Positions 36,172 through 44,899 of a DNA stretch of 64,000 nucleotides are shown piece after piece. How positions within the stretch are numbered: the stretch's first letter is position 1; each line of letters opens with the position of its first letter. A program made the translations under genes and the position numbers. The stretch lies in contig NZ_JACCCU010000002.1 in NCBI RefSeq assembly GCF_013410875.1, positions 496,001 to 560,000 of the forward strand, read 5' to 3'. Under the pieces are notes generated by a model. The model was given only the letters and a program-made list of their open reading frames with translations, was not told where the DNA came from and ran no database searches. This DNA is from Tunturiibacter empetritectus (GTDB lineage Bacteria; Acidobacteriota; Terriglobia; Terriglobales; Acidobacteriaceae).

Positions 36172-37206
36172 TCAAACCGCAGTCGCCAGCGTAACGGCAA
36201 ACAGATGCTGCGGATCCTGCCAAGACTTCATCTTCCTGAAGTTCGTCGAGGCCAGCAGAGCATCCACGGCAGTCGAGGTAAATTTGTAACTATTTTCGGT
36301 GTGAATACTCTCGCCATGCGCGAACTCCACAATGAACGCCGGGCCGCTGGAGTTTGCAGGAACATGAATAGACTGCGCAATCAGCGACTCCAGATGCATC
36401 TCGATGCGTGACTCAGCGGGGTTCCAACAAGCACGATGGCGAAAGTTCGCCGGCAAAAAATCAGCCCCAAGATCGCGGTTGAGCCGTGTGAGCACATTTA
36501 GATTGAACGCAGCAGTCACCCCCGCCGCATCATCGTACGCCGCAAGAAGTGTGGCCACAGTCTTATTGGCGACAGCGCCGCCACTGGGGGCAAGGTCTGT
36601 GCCAAGCAAAAGAGTATCCCCGGGAAGCAACTGGGCGCGAAGATTGCGAAGAACGTCCTTCGCATCCTCCGGCATAAAATTCCCGATGCTCGAACCAATG
36701 TAAAGCGCCAGCGTCCGCGTGTCCGGCAGACGATTGAGCGGAAGCGCCTCGCGGGTATAGTCCGCAACCTGAGAGCGAACAGTCACCCCCGGAATGTTCG
36801 CTAGGATATTCTCACTCGCCTCCGCAAGAGCAGTCTCGGAGACATCCACAGGTTGATACACCACACTGCCCTGCTGCCGAACAGCCTCGGCCAACAGTAT
36901 GCCCGTCTTGGTCGCCGTTCCCGCCCCCAGCTCGATCAAGGTAAGTTTTCCGCTGGGCCCCTGCCCCCGCGCAGCCTCACTCAAAATCTCGCTGGCACTG
37001 GCCGCAAAGATGCTTCGCTCAGTCCGGGTCAGATAATACTCCGGCAGCTCCGTAATCTGTTCGAACAAATGCGACCCAGCCTCGTCATAAAAGAGCCAGG
37101 GGGTTAGGGTCTTTGGTGTGGCAGACAGGCCCGTGCGAGCTTCATACGCCACGGCATCAAGAGTACTAATCAGCGGTTCGTCCAGCGCGAAGGTCGTTGA
37201 TGGCAC
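36172..37206 (-). CDS. egtD: L-histidine N-alpha-methyltransferase (EgtD)
   Basis: EgtD trimethylates histidine to hercynine, the first step of ergothioneine synthesis. The 344-residue protein shows the family signature FYDEAGSHLFEQITELPEYY, a SAM-binding IELGAGTATKTGILL, PVDVSETAL and IGSSIGNFMPEDA. The end IHTENSYKFT provides the histidine-binding Glu and Ser. The start is GTG. No egtB-like sulfoxide synthase or other ergothioneine gene is adjacent, so in this window it is an orphan. Confidence 0.92.
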   Translation of the reverse strand: MPSTTFALDEPLISTLDAVAYEARTGLSATPKTLTPWLFYDEAGSHLFEQITELPEYYLTRTERSIFAASASEILSEAARGQGPSGKLTLIELGAGTATKTGILLAEAVRQQGSVVYQPVDVSETALAEASENILANIPGVTVRSQVADYTREALPLNRLPDTRTLALYIGSSIGNFMPEDAKDVLRNLRAQLLPGDTLLLGTDLAPSGGAVANKTVATLLAAYDDAAGVTAAFNLNVLTRLNRDLGADFLPANFRHRACWNPAESRIEMHLESLIAQSIHVPANSSGPAFIVEFAHGESIHTENSYKFTSTAVDALLASTNFRKMKSWQDPQHLFAVTLATAV

Positions 37207-37417
37207 GTGTAATCCCCCGGGAAATCAATAGCTGAGTGGGAGGCGCAAGCGTCGAAACCCCACCGCTGTCGAAATTGGATGCATCTACGCGGGGTTTTGT
37301 GCAACTTAATCTTTACTGGCGCGAATTCCGCACAACCAAAGTCGAGAGAACGATACTAAAATCCCGTTTATTTGCTGCAATCAAACTTCAGGACCGCTCG
37401 GAACCCTGAGCGCCGCC

Positions 37418-39169
37418 CTAGTACCGCCAACTCGTCACATCCGCCCCCGCCGGAGCCGTCTTCGCTATCCGATCCATGATCTTAGGCAGATACATCGTGT
37501 TGTAGTGCAGCCGCGACAGCGCATTTGGCAGCGTCGGATCGCCATTCCAGCAGTGCTCCGCCCTCGGCCCATAGAGCACCTCGCCGTCATAGGGCACACC
37601 ATGCCCAGGCGTGCCGGTCGTCTTCAAAAAATCCTCCATCAGATAAACCGCGTTATTCAAAAAATATGTGTCGTCGCTGCCCACATACAGGTGAATCTTT
37701 CCCTGCAGCTTCGGCCCTAGCGTCTCCCAATCTCTTTGCAGCTTCGCGTTCAGATCGTAGTGTTCCTTCCAATACTCCGCGACCTTGTGATCAATCGCCC
37801 CAGTCTCCTTATCGAAGATCGGCTCCGGATAACCATCCTTCCCCTGCGGCGAATACACCGCCTGCCAGATATCGAACTGCTCCCCCGAACGTCCCCTATC
37901 GCCCAGCGCCGCCTCATACGCGATGTTGTCCCGCATCGAGATCAGCGTATGCCCCAGATAATCCCGCATCGCCGGCTGCTCCACCCGCTTGTTCGCGCCC
38001 TGCAGGTAAAACATATTCTCGTCTTTATAAAGATCCCGCGTCATATACGCATGAAAGTCCACCGGGTCAGGACAAGCTACGAACGCCCCGTTGTAGTGGT
38101 CCGGATAAAAGATCTGCACTGCCAATGACTCCCATCCACCCGTCGAGCCGCCATACATAAACCTCGCCCACGGCTGTCCAATCCCGCGAAACTGCTTCTC
38201 CACCGCCGGAACCAGCTCCGTCTCAATCGAATCGCCATAAGGCCCCAGATTCGCCGAGTTCACAGCATACGAGTCGTCGTAGTAGGGATTCGCGTGTTGA
38301 ATCTTCATCACCAGAACCCGCGGAAACTTCGGACCAATCCACTGGTGATACTCCTTGTAAGCCTCCTCCTGCTGAATCCGGTTGTACCCCTCAAGATGAA
38401 ACCGCTCCGAGTAGTTCGGCTTCAAATTGGGATCCGGCGGCGTCGTCCGAAAGTCATCGAAACCCGTCACGAAGTGGTCATGAAAGATCATCAGCGGATA
38501 GTGTGCCTCCGTATGTTCATCGAATCCCTCCGGCACCAGCACCACCGCACTCAAATACACCGGCGTCCCCCAGAACTTCGTCAGCAGCGCACTCTGAATC
38601 TTGATATGCCGAACATATTTTGTATCTGCTTCAGGCACAATTGGCGGAATTACCTGATCCAGTGAAATCGCAATCGGCGCCCCACCCCTTCCAACGCGCA
38701 CCTTCACCGGCTTACTGTACAAATTCCCCGGCGCAAGATTCCAGTGCTTCCCCTCGCCCCGGTCCGGCGAAAGCTTAATCGTCTTCCCATCCGCGCGATG
38801 GAACGTCTCATACACATCCAGCACCGCCTGCACCGTATACTCCCCCGCCGGAACATCCTTCAGACTCCCAATGGGATATCCCGCAGCCTTGTCATCCACC
38901 GCAACACTCTCACCCGGCTTCAGTCCATCCACCGTCACGCCAAACACCATCTGGCTCCGCGGCGTATCGTCGATCTGCATCCGAGGCTCCTCCGACGGAT
39001 CATTCGACAACAACAACAGCACCCGCCCATCCAGAGGCTTCGCCGACCGCCCAGCAGGAAAAGACACCGAAACCGCCTGAACACCGGTCTGAGCCCTTCC
39101 AGCCTCAGAGCTCAACCAAGGAAAAGCAACAACCAGCATGACGACAGGAGCAATCGAAGGAAGACGCAT
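37418..39169 (-). CDS. Secreted alpha/beta hydrolase, putative esterase
   Basis: A 583-residue exported protein with signal peptide IAPVVMLVVAFPWLSSEAGRA, a beta-rich N-terminal half (about 30-190) that looks like an immunoglobulin-like or FimH-type domain, and a C-terminal alpha/beta hydrolase resembling enterochelin-esterase-type proteins. The likely nucleophile Ser is in FMYGGSTGGWESLAVQIFYP; a likely Asp is in LYVGSDDTYFLNN and His in GPRAEHCWNGDP. ATG 39169 was chosen over an open frame extending 52 codons upstream because the signal peptide begins here. It is divergent from the M16 gene. Confidence 0.8.
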   Translation of the reverse strand: MRLPSIAPVVMLVVAFPWLSSEAGRAQTGVQAVSVSFPAGRSAKPLDGRVLLLLSNDPSEEPRMQIDDTPRSQMVFGVTVDGLKPGESVAVDDKAAGYPIGSLKDVPAGEYTVQAVLDVYETFHRADGKTIKLSPDRGEGKHWNLAPGNLYSKPVKVRVGRGGAPIAISLDQVIPPIVPEADTKYVRHIKIQSALLTKFWGTPVYLSAVVLVPEGFDEHTEAHYPLMIFHDHFVTGFDDFRTTPPDPNLKPNYSERFHLEGYNRIQQEEAYKEYHQWIGPKFPRVLVMKIQHANPYYDDSYAVNSANLGPYGDSIETELVPAVEKQFRGIGQPWARFMYGGSTGGWESLAVQIFYPDHYNGAFVACPDPVDFHAYMTRDLYKDENMFYLQGANKRVEQPAMRDYLGHTLISMRDNIAYEAALGDRGRSGEQFDIWQAVYSPQGKDGYPEPIFDKETGAIDHKVAEYWKEHYDLNAKLQRDWETLGPKLQGKIHLYVGSDDTYFLNNAVYLMEDFLKTTGTPGHGVPYDGEVLYGPRAEHCWNGDPTLPNALSRLHYNTMYLPKIMDRIAKTAPAGADVTSWRY

Positions 39170-39318
39170 TGCGGCAGTATACAAACCCTGCGAGCAGATA
39201 CACGGCAATATCTTCCGGGCCACCTGACCTCCCGAGTTGATATCATCCTTATCACCGTTCCTATCCGAGTACGCAGGCACTCTCGAAAAGACCTGGCCCG
39301 GCCCTCCGTGGAGAAAAG

Positions 39319-42150
39319 ATGACACCTCTGTTTGCGTTCAAGAAAATCGCCGCAGCGACCCTTCTATGCGGCCTTGCATCTGTCTCCATGGCCGCAGCCG
39401 ATCTCCCCGCCGCGAAGCCCCTCAAGCTCCCCGAGCTCAAGTACGAGAAGTACACCCTCCCCAACGGCCTCGTCATCCTCACCCACGAAGACCACCGCCT
39501 TCCGCTGGTCGCCATCGATCTCTGGTATCACGTCGGTCCCCTCAATGAGCGCGCCGGCCGCACCGGCTTCGCCCACCTCTTCGAGCACATGATGTTCGAA
39601 GGCTCCGAGCACGTCGGTGAAAAAGCTCACTTCAAATACCTCGAAGGCGCAGGCGCCACCGACATAAACGGCACCACCGACTTCGACCGCACCAACTACT
39701 TCGAAACTCTCCCCAGCAACCAGCTCGAGCTCGGCCTCTGGCTCGAAAGCGACCGCATGGGCTTCCTCCTCGAAGGCCTCGACCGCATCAAACTCACCAA
39801 CCAGCGCGATGTCGTCCGCAACGAGCGCCGCCAGGGCGAAGGAACTCCCTACGCGCTCGCTGACGAGCAGGCCTATCACCTCCTCTTCCCGCACGAGCAC
39901 CCCTACTACGCCTCCGTCATCGGCTCCCACGCCGACATCGAAGCTGCCCGCATCAACGACATCCGCGACTTCCACCAGCACTTCTACACCCCCAACAACG
40001 CCAGCATCGCCATCGCCGGCGACTTCGACCCCGCAAAACTGAAGGCTCTCCTCACCAAATACTTTGGTCCCATCCCGCAAGGCCCCGCGGTCGAACCCGT
40101 CACCGTCAAAACCCCGCCCATCACCGCACAAAAACGCGCCACGGTCACCGACTCCGTCCAGCTCCCACGCCTCTCCGTAGCATGGCTCACCCCTCCCGTC
40201 TTCACCCCCGGCGACGCCGAAACCGACCTCCTCGTCCACATCCTCGGCGGAGGCAAGGCCAGCCGTCTCTACCGCAAGCTCGTCTACGAGCAACAAGTCG
40301 CCCAAACCGTCACCTGCAATCTCAACGCCCTCAAGCTAGGCTCCATCGCCGACTGTGACATCACCGCCAAACCCGGCGTCTCGCTCGACACCCTCGAAGC
40401 CGCCGTCTGGAAAGAAGTAGCCAGCCTCCAATCCGAAGGCCCAACGCAAGCCGAACTTGACCGCGCCCGCACCGTCGACGTCACCGCCAAGATCACCGGC
40501 CTCCAGCGCCTCGGTGGCTTCGGCGGCGTAGCCGACACCCTCGACCGCTACAACCAGTTCCTCGACGACCCCGGCTATCTCCCCAAAGACATCGCCCGCT
40601 ACCAGGCCGCAACCATCGCCTCCGTCAAGCAGGCCGCCACGCAGTACCTCGGCAAAGATCAAAGCGTCGTCGTCAACTGCGTCCCCGGCAAGAAAATAGT
40701 CGACGACGTCCCCCGCAGCCCCGATAACACCGACGCCGACGTCAAGCTCACCGCCCCCTACACCGCTCAATTTGAAGACCAACAGAACTGGCGCAAGACT
40801 GCACCCACACCCGGCCCAACCACCGCCTTCCACCTCCCCGTCCCAAAGACCTTCACCCTCGCTAACGGCCTTCAGGTTTACTTACTCGAAGATCACTCCC
40901 TCCCCGTCTACAGCGCCGCAGTCGTAACCCGCGCCGGCAGCGAATCCGACACGCCCGCCAAAGCTGGCCTCGCCGGCTTCACCGCCCGTCTCCTCACCGA
41001 AGGCACCACCCAGCGCTCCGCCACCACACTCGCCGACAACGCCGAGCAGATCGGCACCACCCTCACCTCCGCCGCCGACGTCGACAGCGCCAACGCCAGC
41101 CTCAGCGCGCTCAGCAACAACACCGAAGCAGGCCTCGACCTCCTCTCCGACGTCATCGAGCACCCTGCCTTCGCCCCTGAAGAAGTCGAGCGCATCCGCA
41201 AGCAACGCCTCGTCGCCATCCTCCAGGAAGGCGATCAGCCCGTAGCATCCGTCCTGCGCGTAGGCTTCCGCACCCTCTACGGCGACCACCCCTACGGCAT
41301 CCGCTCCATCGGCAATACTGACGGCATCAAATCCATCACCCACGACGACATCGCCACCTTCTGGGCAGCCCACTACGGCCCCAAAGACTCCGCGCTCGTC
41401 CTCGCCGGCGACGTCAACGAGTCCGAGGTCAAACACCTCGCCGACAAGTATTTCGCCCCTTGGTCCGCCTCCGCAGCCACAGCGACCACAGTCCCGCCGG
41501 CCCCAGCCCCGCCCGGCCTGAAGGTCGTCATCGTCGACAAGCCCGGCGCACCTCAAACCGCGCTCTACGCCATCGGCCTCGGCCTTCCCCGCACCACGCC
41601 AGATTATCCCGCCGTCATGATCATGAACAACGTCCTCGGCGGACTCTTCGCCAGTCGCATCAACATGAACCTGCGCGAAGAGCACGGCTACACCTACGGC
41701 GCCAGCTCAGGTTTCATGATGTACCGCACCGGAGGCCCCTTCTACAGCGGAGCCCAGGTCCGCACCGACGTCACCGCTCCCGCCGCCAAACAACTCATGC
41801 TCGAGCTCAACCGCATCCGCACCGAACCACCCACCGAAGCCGAACTCAAACTCGCAAAGGATTCACTCCTCCACTCGCTCCCTGGCGACTTTGAAACCAC
41901 CAAAGCCTCCGTCGGCGGCCTCCGTCAAATCTTCATCTACAGTCTCCCAACCGACTACTTCGCCAAGCTACCCGCCCGCTTCGAAGCCGTCACCCCCGCC
42001 GAAGTCTCAAAGGCCGCGCAAACCGACGTCCATCCCGACCAACTCATCCTGATGGCCGTAGGCGACCGCGCAAAGATCGAACCCAGCCTCAAGGAACTGA
42101 ACCTCGGTCCCATAGAATACCGAGACACAACCGGCAACCCAATCAAATAG
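39319..42150 (+). CDS. M16 family zinc peptidase, two-domain, secreted
   Basis: Pitrilysin-type metallopeptidase of 943 residues with signal peptide KKIAAATLLCGLASVSMAAA. The first M16 unit has the inverted zinc motif HLFEH (H86, E89, H90) and NERRQGEGTPYALADEQ carrying the third ligand region. The second unit, starting near residue 510 (FTLANGLQVYLLEDHSLPVY), has FTARLL where HLFEH should be, so it is the inactive, structural half, as usual for this class. It degrades peptides in the periplasm or outside; the substrate is unknown. A strong terminator follows. Confidence 0.92.
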   Translation: MTPLFAFKKIAAATLLCGLASVSMAAADLPAAKPLKLPELKYEKYTLPNGLVILTHEDHRLPLVAIDLWYHVGPLNERAGRTGFAHLFEHMMFEGSEHVGEKAHFKYLEGAGATDINGTTDFDRTNYFETLPSNQLELGLWLESDRMGFLLEGLDRIKLTNQRDVVRNERRQGEGTPYALADEQAYHLLFPHEHPYYASVIGSHADIEAARINDIRDFHQHFYTPNNASIAIAGDFDPAKLKALLTKYFGPIPQGPAVEPVTVKTPPITAQKRATVTDSVQLPRLSVAWLTPPVFTPGDAETDLLVHILGGGKASRLYRKLVYEQQVAQTVTCNLNALKLGSIADCDITAKPGVSLDTLEAAVWKEVASLQSEGPTQAELDRARTVDVTAKITGLQRLGGFGGVADTLDRYNQFLDDPGYLPKDIARYQAATIASVKQAATQYLGKDQSVVVNCVPGKKIVDDVPRSPDNTDADVKLTAPYTAQFEDQQNWRKTAPTPGPTTAFHLPVPKTFTLANGLQVYLLEDHSLPVYSAAVVTRAGSESDTPAKAGLAGFTARLLTEGTTQRSATTLADNAEQIGTTLTSAADVDSANASLSALSNNTEAGLDLLSDVIEHPAFAPEEVERIRKQRLVAILQEGDQPVASVLRVGFRTLYGDHPYGIRSIGNTDGIKSITHDDIATFWAAHYGPKDSALVLAGDVNESEVKHLADKYFAPWSASAATATTVPPAPAPPGLKVVIVDKPGAPQTALYAIGLGLPRTTPDYPAVMIMNNVLGGLFASRINMNLREEHGYTYGASSGFMMYRTGGPFYSGAQVRTDVTAPAAKQLMLELNRIRTEPPTEAELKLAKDSLLHSLPGDFETTKASVGGLRQIFIYSLPTDYFAKLPARFEAVTPAEVSKAAQTDVHPDQLILMAVGDRAKIEPSLKELNLGPIEYRDTTGNPIK

Positions 42151-42181
42151 CCACCCGCAAAAATTGATCAGCACTCGCAAC

Positions 42182-42215
42182 AAAAAGGCCGCAGAGCATT
42201 TGCTCTGAGGCCTTT
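42182..42215 (+). terminator. Intrinsic terminator after the M16 gene
   Basis: AAAAGGCC-G-CAGAGC, loop ATTT, GCTCTG-A-GGCCTTTT: a long, nearly perfect stem flanked by A and T tracts, so it may also stop minus-strand transcription. Confidence 0.88.
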
Positions 42216-42243
42216 TCGTCTCCTCACACACCCTCGAAACTCT

Positions 42244-42322
42244 CGTCATTCTGAGCGCAGCGAAGAACTTCAGCATTTGCTGTTGTATTTGCGTTTGCTG
42301 TTGTATTTGCGTTTGCTGTTGC
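42244..42322. repeat. TTTGCTGTTGTATTTGCG tandem repeat
   Basis: An 18-bp unit occurs at 42276-42293 and 42294-42311, then 11 bases of a third at 42312. It is preceded by GTCATTCTGAGCGCAGCG (42245), a dispersed-repeat head. The gap 42151-42569 contains this tract, the terminator, the hairpin repeat copy at 42378 and two further palindromes at 42464 and 42510, and no gene. Confidence 0.8.
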
Positions 42323-42377
42323 ACTCGCCGTTTGTTATTGCATTTGTATTTGCTGCTTTACTACGAACTCGTAAACA

Positions 42378-42443
42378 CGTCATCTCGACCGAAGCTGCTC
42401 ACGGTCTCATCGTGAGCAGCGCAGTGGAGAGACCCCCGCATTT
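42378..42443. repeat. Dispersed GCTGCTCAC/GTGAGCAGC hairpin repeat, copy 2
   Basis: Nearly identical to 11707-11771 over about 64 bases, with the same 9-bp stem; differences include a G in the loop (CGGTCTC instead of CAGTCTC) and GTGGAG instead of GCGGAG. Confidence 0.85.
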
Positions 42444-42463
42444 TGCCTTTGCATTTGCCTCTA

Positions 42464-42532
42464 GGTACCCCAAGGCTTCAGCCTTGGGTCTCTAAATCAA
42501 CCACGGCAGAAGGGGCTTTAGCCCCTGGGGTA
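42464..42532. repeat. Two palindromes of the GGTACCC-AAGGCTT family
   Basis: Palindrome 1 at 42464-42489 (GGTACCCCAAGGCTTCAGCC then TTGGGT) and palindrome 2 at 42510-42532 (AAGGGGCTTTAGCCCCTGGG). A third relative is at 46563-46588. They lie downstream of sucD and may act as its terminator region, though no T tract follows. Confidence 0.65.
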
Positions 42533-42569
42533 TGCCTTCTCCTCCCAGCCACATCTGCAACCGAAGAAA

Positions 42570-43445
42570 CTAAGCCTTCCCCAACACCTTCGCCATAGCC
42601 TCACCAATCTCCGCCGGAGACTTCACCACCGTAATCCCAGCCTCGGTCATCGCCTTCATCTTCTCCGCAGCCGTACCTTCGCCGCCGGAGATGATCGCCC
42701 CGGCATGACCCATCCGCCGCCCCGGAGGAGCCGTCTGTCCCGCGATAAACCCAACCACCGGCTTCTTCACGTGCTCTTTGATGTACTTCGCCGCAGCCTC
42801 TTCCGCCGACCCGCCGATCTCCCCAATCATAATAATCGCCTCAGTCTCCGGATCCTCATTCAGCAGCTTCAGCGCATCGATATGCGTCGTCCCAATAATC
42901 GGGTCGCCCCCAATCCCAATCGCCGTCGACTGTCCAATCCCCCGCGTCGTCAACTGATACACCGCCTCATACGTCAGCGTGCCTGACTTCGAAACAATCC
43001 CCACCGAGCCTTCCTTATGAATCCGCCCCGGCATAATCCCAACCTTAGCCTTACCCGGCGAAATAACCCCGGGACAGTTTGGTCCAATCAGCCTCGTCTT
43101 CGTTCCCTTCACAAACTCCCACGTCTTCACCATGTCGAGCACGGGAATCCCTTCAGTAATGCAGATCACCAGAGGCACCCCCGCAGCCGAAGCCTCCAGA
43201 ATCCCATCCGCGGCAAATGGCGGCGGCACAAAGATCACCGAAACATTCGCCCCCGTCTCCTTCACCGCCTCTTCGACAGTGTTGAACACAGGCCAACTCT
43301 CATGCGTGGTTCCACCCTTACCCGGCGTCACTCCACCCACAACCTTCGTCCCATACTCCGCGCAGCCCTTAGCGTGAAAGGTTCCCTCACGCCCCGTAAT
43401 CCCCTGCACAATCAGCCGCGTATTCTTATCAACCAAAACCGCCAT
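42570..43445 (-). CDS. sucD: Succinyl-CoA synthetase, alpha subunit
   Basis: ADP-forming succinyl-CoA ligase alpha subunit of the citric acid cycle. The 291-residue protein has the CoA-binding block [46 protein letters not shown] and the active-site His in [17 protein letters not shown]. Its ATG overlaps the sucC stop by one base (TAATG), so the subunits are coupled. Confidence 0.96.
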   Translation of the reverse strand: MAVLVDKNTRLIVQGITGREGTFHAKGCAEYGTKVVGGVTPGKGGTTHESWPVFNTVEEAVKETGANVSVIFVPPPFAADGILEASAAGVPLVICITEGIPVLDMVKTWEFVKGTKTRLIGPNCPGVISPGKAKVGIMPGRIHKEGSVGIVSKSGTLTYEAVYQLTTRGIGQSTAIGIGGDPIIGTTHIDALKLLNEDPETEAIIMIGEIGGSAEEAAAKYIKEHVKKPVVGFIAGQTAPPGRRMGHAGAIISGGEGTAAEKMKAMTEAGITVVKSPAEIGEAMAKVLGKA

Positions 43446-44623
43446 TACTTGCCACCTTTCGCAGCAGCCACAGCAAGATCCGCGGCTTCCTTCATCGTCT
43501 GGCCCACCTGAAAGTTCAATCCCGAATCCGCCAGAATCTTACGGCCCTCTTCCACGTTCGTGCCTTCCAACCGCAGAATAATCGGTATCTTCACGCCCAG
43601 CTTCTTCGCGGCATTTACGACACCCTGAGCCAGCACATCCACCCGCAAAATCCCACCAAAAATATTGATGAAAATCGCCTTCACATTTGGATCGCTCAAC
43701 AAAATCCCAAACGCATTCTCAATCTGCTCCTGATTCGCACCACCGCCAACATCCAGAAAGTTCGCCGCACTCCCACCCGCATACTGGATGATGTCCATCG
43801 TCGCCATCGCCAGCCCGGCGCCATTGACCATACAGGCAATCGTTCCATCCAGCTTGATGTAGTTCAGCGCAAACTTCGAAGCCTCCACCTCTAGAGGATC
43901 CTCCTCCGCCAGGTCACGAAGCTCCTTCAGATTCTTATGCCGAAACATCGCATTATCATCAAAGTTGATCTTGCAATCCAGCGCCAGCAGCTTGTCATCC
44001 TTCGTCGTAATAAAAGGATTGATCTCCATCAGCGTCGAATCCGTCTCCACAAACGCCTTGTACAACCCCGTCATAAACTTCACAGCATCATTAATCTGCG
44101 TCGTCTTCAATCCCAGCTTGAACGCCAGCTTCCGCGCCTGATAAGGCGCAAACCCCACCGCCGGATCGATGTACTCCTTATAGATCAGCTCCGGAGTAGC
44201 GTGCGCCACCTCTTCAATCTCCATCCCACCCGACTGCGACGCCATAAACACCACCTTCGCCGAAGCCCGGTCCAGCACCAGCCCCAGATAAAGCTCCCGC
44301 TCAATCGCCGACCCCTCTTCAATCAGCAACCGCTGCACCTTCTGCCCCGCAGGCCCCGTCTGGTGCGTCACCAGCTGCATCCCCAGAATCGCCTTCGACG
44401 CCGCATTCGCCTCTTCGAGCGTCCTCGCCAGCTTCACCCCGCCGCCCTTGCCGCGCCCACCCGCATGAATCTGCGCCTTCACCACCACAACCTTGTTCCC
44501 CGCGCCAAACAAGCTCTTCGCCGCAGTATCCGCCTGCTCCAGCGTGGTCGCCATCTCGCCGCCCGGAACCGGCACACTGTACTTCCGCAGAATCTCTTTC
44601 GCCTGATACTCGTGAATTTTCAT
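43445..44623 (-). CDS. sucC: Succinyl-CoA synthetase, beta subunit
   Basis: Beta subunit of succinyl-CoA synthetase, binding nucleotide. The start at ATG 44623 gives [20 protein letters not shown], the standard N-terminus, and 392 residues. An open frame continues 22 codons further upstream without conserved sequence. ATP-grasp motifs [38 protein letters not shown], and [14 protein letters not shown] with NIFGGILR are present. Confidence 0.96.
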   Translation of the reverse strand: MKIHEYQAKEILRKYSVPVPGGEMATTLEQADTAAKSLFGAGNKVVVVKAQIHAGGRGKGGGVKLARTLEEANAASKAILGMQLVTHQTGPAGQKVQRLLIEEGSAIERELYLGLVLDRASAKVVFMASQSGGMEIEEVAHATPELIYKEYIDPAVGFAPYQARKLAFKLGLKTTQINDAVKFMTGLYKAFVETDSTLMEINPFITTKDDKLLALDCKINFDDNAMFRHKNLKELRDLAEEDPLEVEASKFALNYIKLDGTIACMVNGAGLAMATMDIIQYAGGSAANFLDVGGGANQEQIENAFGILLSDPNVKAIFINIFGGILRVDVLAQGVVNAAKKLGVKIPIILRLEGTNVEEGRKILADSGLNFQVGQTMKEAADLAVAAAKGGK

Positions 44624-44899
44624 GGATGCCTTTGAAATTACGCTCGCGCGAGAAGTGTAGCGGAGTCCCGTAACCACCCGCAATCGCAAACTCGCACAAC
44701 CGTGCGTTTATCGCACCCTCTCTTCCGCGTAACCTTAAGCCTTTCTTCATCTTGCCTCTGTATGATGGACGACAGAAGACATTAGTCCGGCGGGAATCTT
44801 CCCGGCCAGCACTCACCGCCTGCCGCAGCTCCGCGTTGATTCGTTCCACTCTCAAACACTCTGTGAACCCACTGCACCTGCATCAGCAAAGTTGGATTC

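Noticed and set aside
37207..37417. Possible RNA or riboswitch between egtD and the esterase gene
   Set aside because: No known RNA shape can be seen; only a weak inverted repeat.
39364..40305. A 313-codon open frame opposite the M16 gene
   Set aside because: Antisense shadow of a strongly coding gene; composition is the mirror of the M16 codons.
44690..44899. B12 riboswitch before the radical SAM gene
   Set aside because: The conserved B12-box sequence is not visible there.
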